Shown piece by piece: positions 63,689 through 64,000 of a stretch of 64,000 nt of DNA. Position 1 is the first letter of the stretch; each line of letters starts with the position of its first letter. The notes beneath the pieces are model-generated. The model searched no databases, had not been told where the DNA came from, and saw only the letters and a list, made by a program, of their open reading frames with translations. This DNA is from Flavobacteriales bacterium 34_180_T64 (lineage in GTDB: Bacteria; Bacteroidota; Bacteroidia; Flavobacteriales; Flavobacteriaceae): assembly GCA_002162765.1 (NCBI GenBank), contig MAAR01000013.1, positions 1 through 64,000 on the forward strand. The letters are read 5' to 3'. Both the position numbers and the translations under genes were made by a program.

Positions 63689-64000
63689 ATGAAGCAGATT
63701 CTATTTTTTTTATTAATTCCCATGTTTACTTTCGGTCAGTCAGTAATTATAGAGGCTGAATTGATGCTCTCGAATAAACAATTTGAGGACGTTGAGCAAT
63801 TGATGACTAATTATGTAGACCAAAACCCGAAAAATTTAAAGGGCATAGAACTTTTGGGTGATGCTTTTGGTTTTCAAAAAAAATGGGATAAAGCTATAGT
63901 TCACTATAAAAAACTTGTGACTTACAATCAAGACAACGCCAACTATCATTACAAATATGGTGGTGCGCTTGGAATGAAAGCACTTACCATTAGCAAATTT
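63689..64000 (+). CDS. Secreted TPR-type protein, 3' end cut by the window
   Basis: ATG 63689 opens a frame that runs without a stop to the window end, giving 104 visible residues. It starts with a signal peptide (MKQILFFLLIPMFTFGQ, about 1-17). Then come helix pairs such as IIEAELMLSNKQFEDVEQLM and FQKKWDKAIVHYKKLVTYN, each 34 residues or so apart, as in tetratricopeptide repeats. It diverges from the alpha-2-macroglobulin gene. The function cannot be named from this part. Confidence 0.75.
   Translation, partial: MKQILFFLLIPMFTFGQSVIIEAELMLSNKQFEDVEQLMTNYVDQNPKNLKGIELLGDAFGFQKKWDKAIVHYKKLVTYNQDNANYHYKYGGALGMKALTISKF

Overview
The window is AT-rich DNA from a member of the Bacteroidota, almost certainly the family Flavobacteriaceae. 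The evidence is type IX secretion/gliding genes (gldJ, porU, porV), a T9SS sorting tail, promoter boxes of the Bacteroidota type TAnnTTTG, a fused hypoxanthine phosphoribosyltransferase-adenylate kinase, and the flavobacterial Obg and MlaE/MlaF forms. The genus cannot be fixed from the sequence alone. Most of the window is well-packed housekeeping chromosome.

Layout. 1-74 is the 3' end of a 5S rRNA, so an rRNA operon lies just upstream. 658-8436 is an accessory block of four secreted proteins: a dockerin-like repeat protein, a small T9SS-sorted protein, a 1465-residue repeat fibre and a beta-helix protein. Two copies of one structured intergenic repeat (about 225-338 and 8600-8727) bracket this block in the same orientation. 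Next to the second copy is a decayed acyl-CoA dehydrogenase C-terminus. 8961-20000 holds a Pif1/RecD-like helicase with HRDC domain, an intact acyl-CoA dehydrogenase, anmK, an amino-acid dehydrogenase, nhaD, an ExbB-ExbD-TonB-like energising operon, folC and two valine tRNAs. Two degenerate tRNA-tail-like repeats follow the tRNAs.

20311-32072 contains murF and gldJ on the minus strand, then divergent porU-porV, cdd and the pyruvate dehydrogenase E1alpha and E2 genes. GldJ, PorU and PorV together support gliding and the surface attachment of T9SS cargo. 32123-42026 has an AraC-type regulator with a cyclase-like N-terminus, an M28 peptidase, an SDR enzyme, a SprT-like protein, a mannose-1-phosphate guanylyltransferase, a DUF389 membrane protein, MlaF/MlaE-like ABC transport genes, a PafA-type phosphatase and a nuclease. 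42019-53180 is mainly minus strand: a glycosyltransferase/methyltransferase/KAS III cluster, gcvP, a sigma factor with a small cysteine-containing partner, an M3 peptidase and purK-purE. 53317-64000 has hpt-adk, obgE, a potassium channel, a DUF4136 lipoprotein, a DoxX protein, a very large alpha-2-macroglobulin, and the start of a TPR-like protein cut by the window edge.

I found no CRISPR array, prophage, transposase gene or recognisable defence island. The least ordinary parts are the repeat-bracketed secreted-protein block, the higher-order 375-bp repeat inside the fibre gene, a possible small RNA at about 51465-51545, a 186-bp MITE-like element at 56764-56949, and the tRNA-like remnants at 20069-20287.
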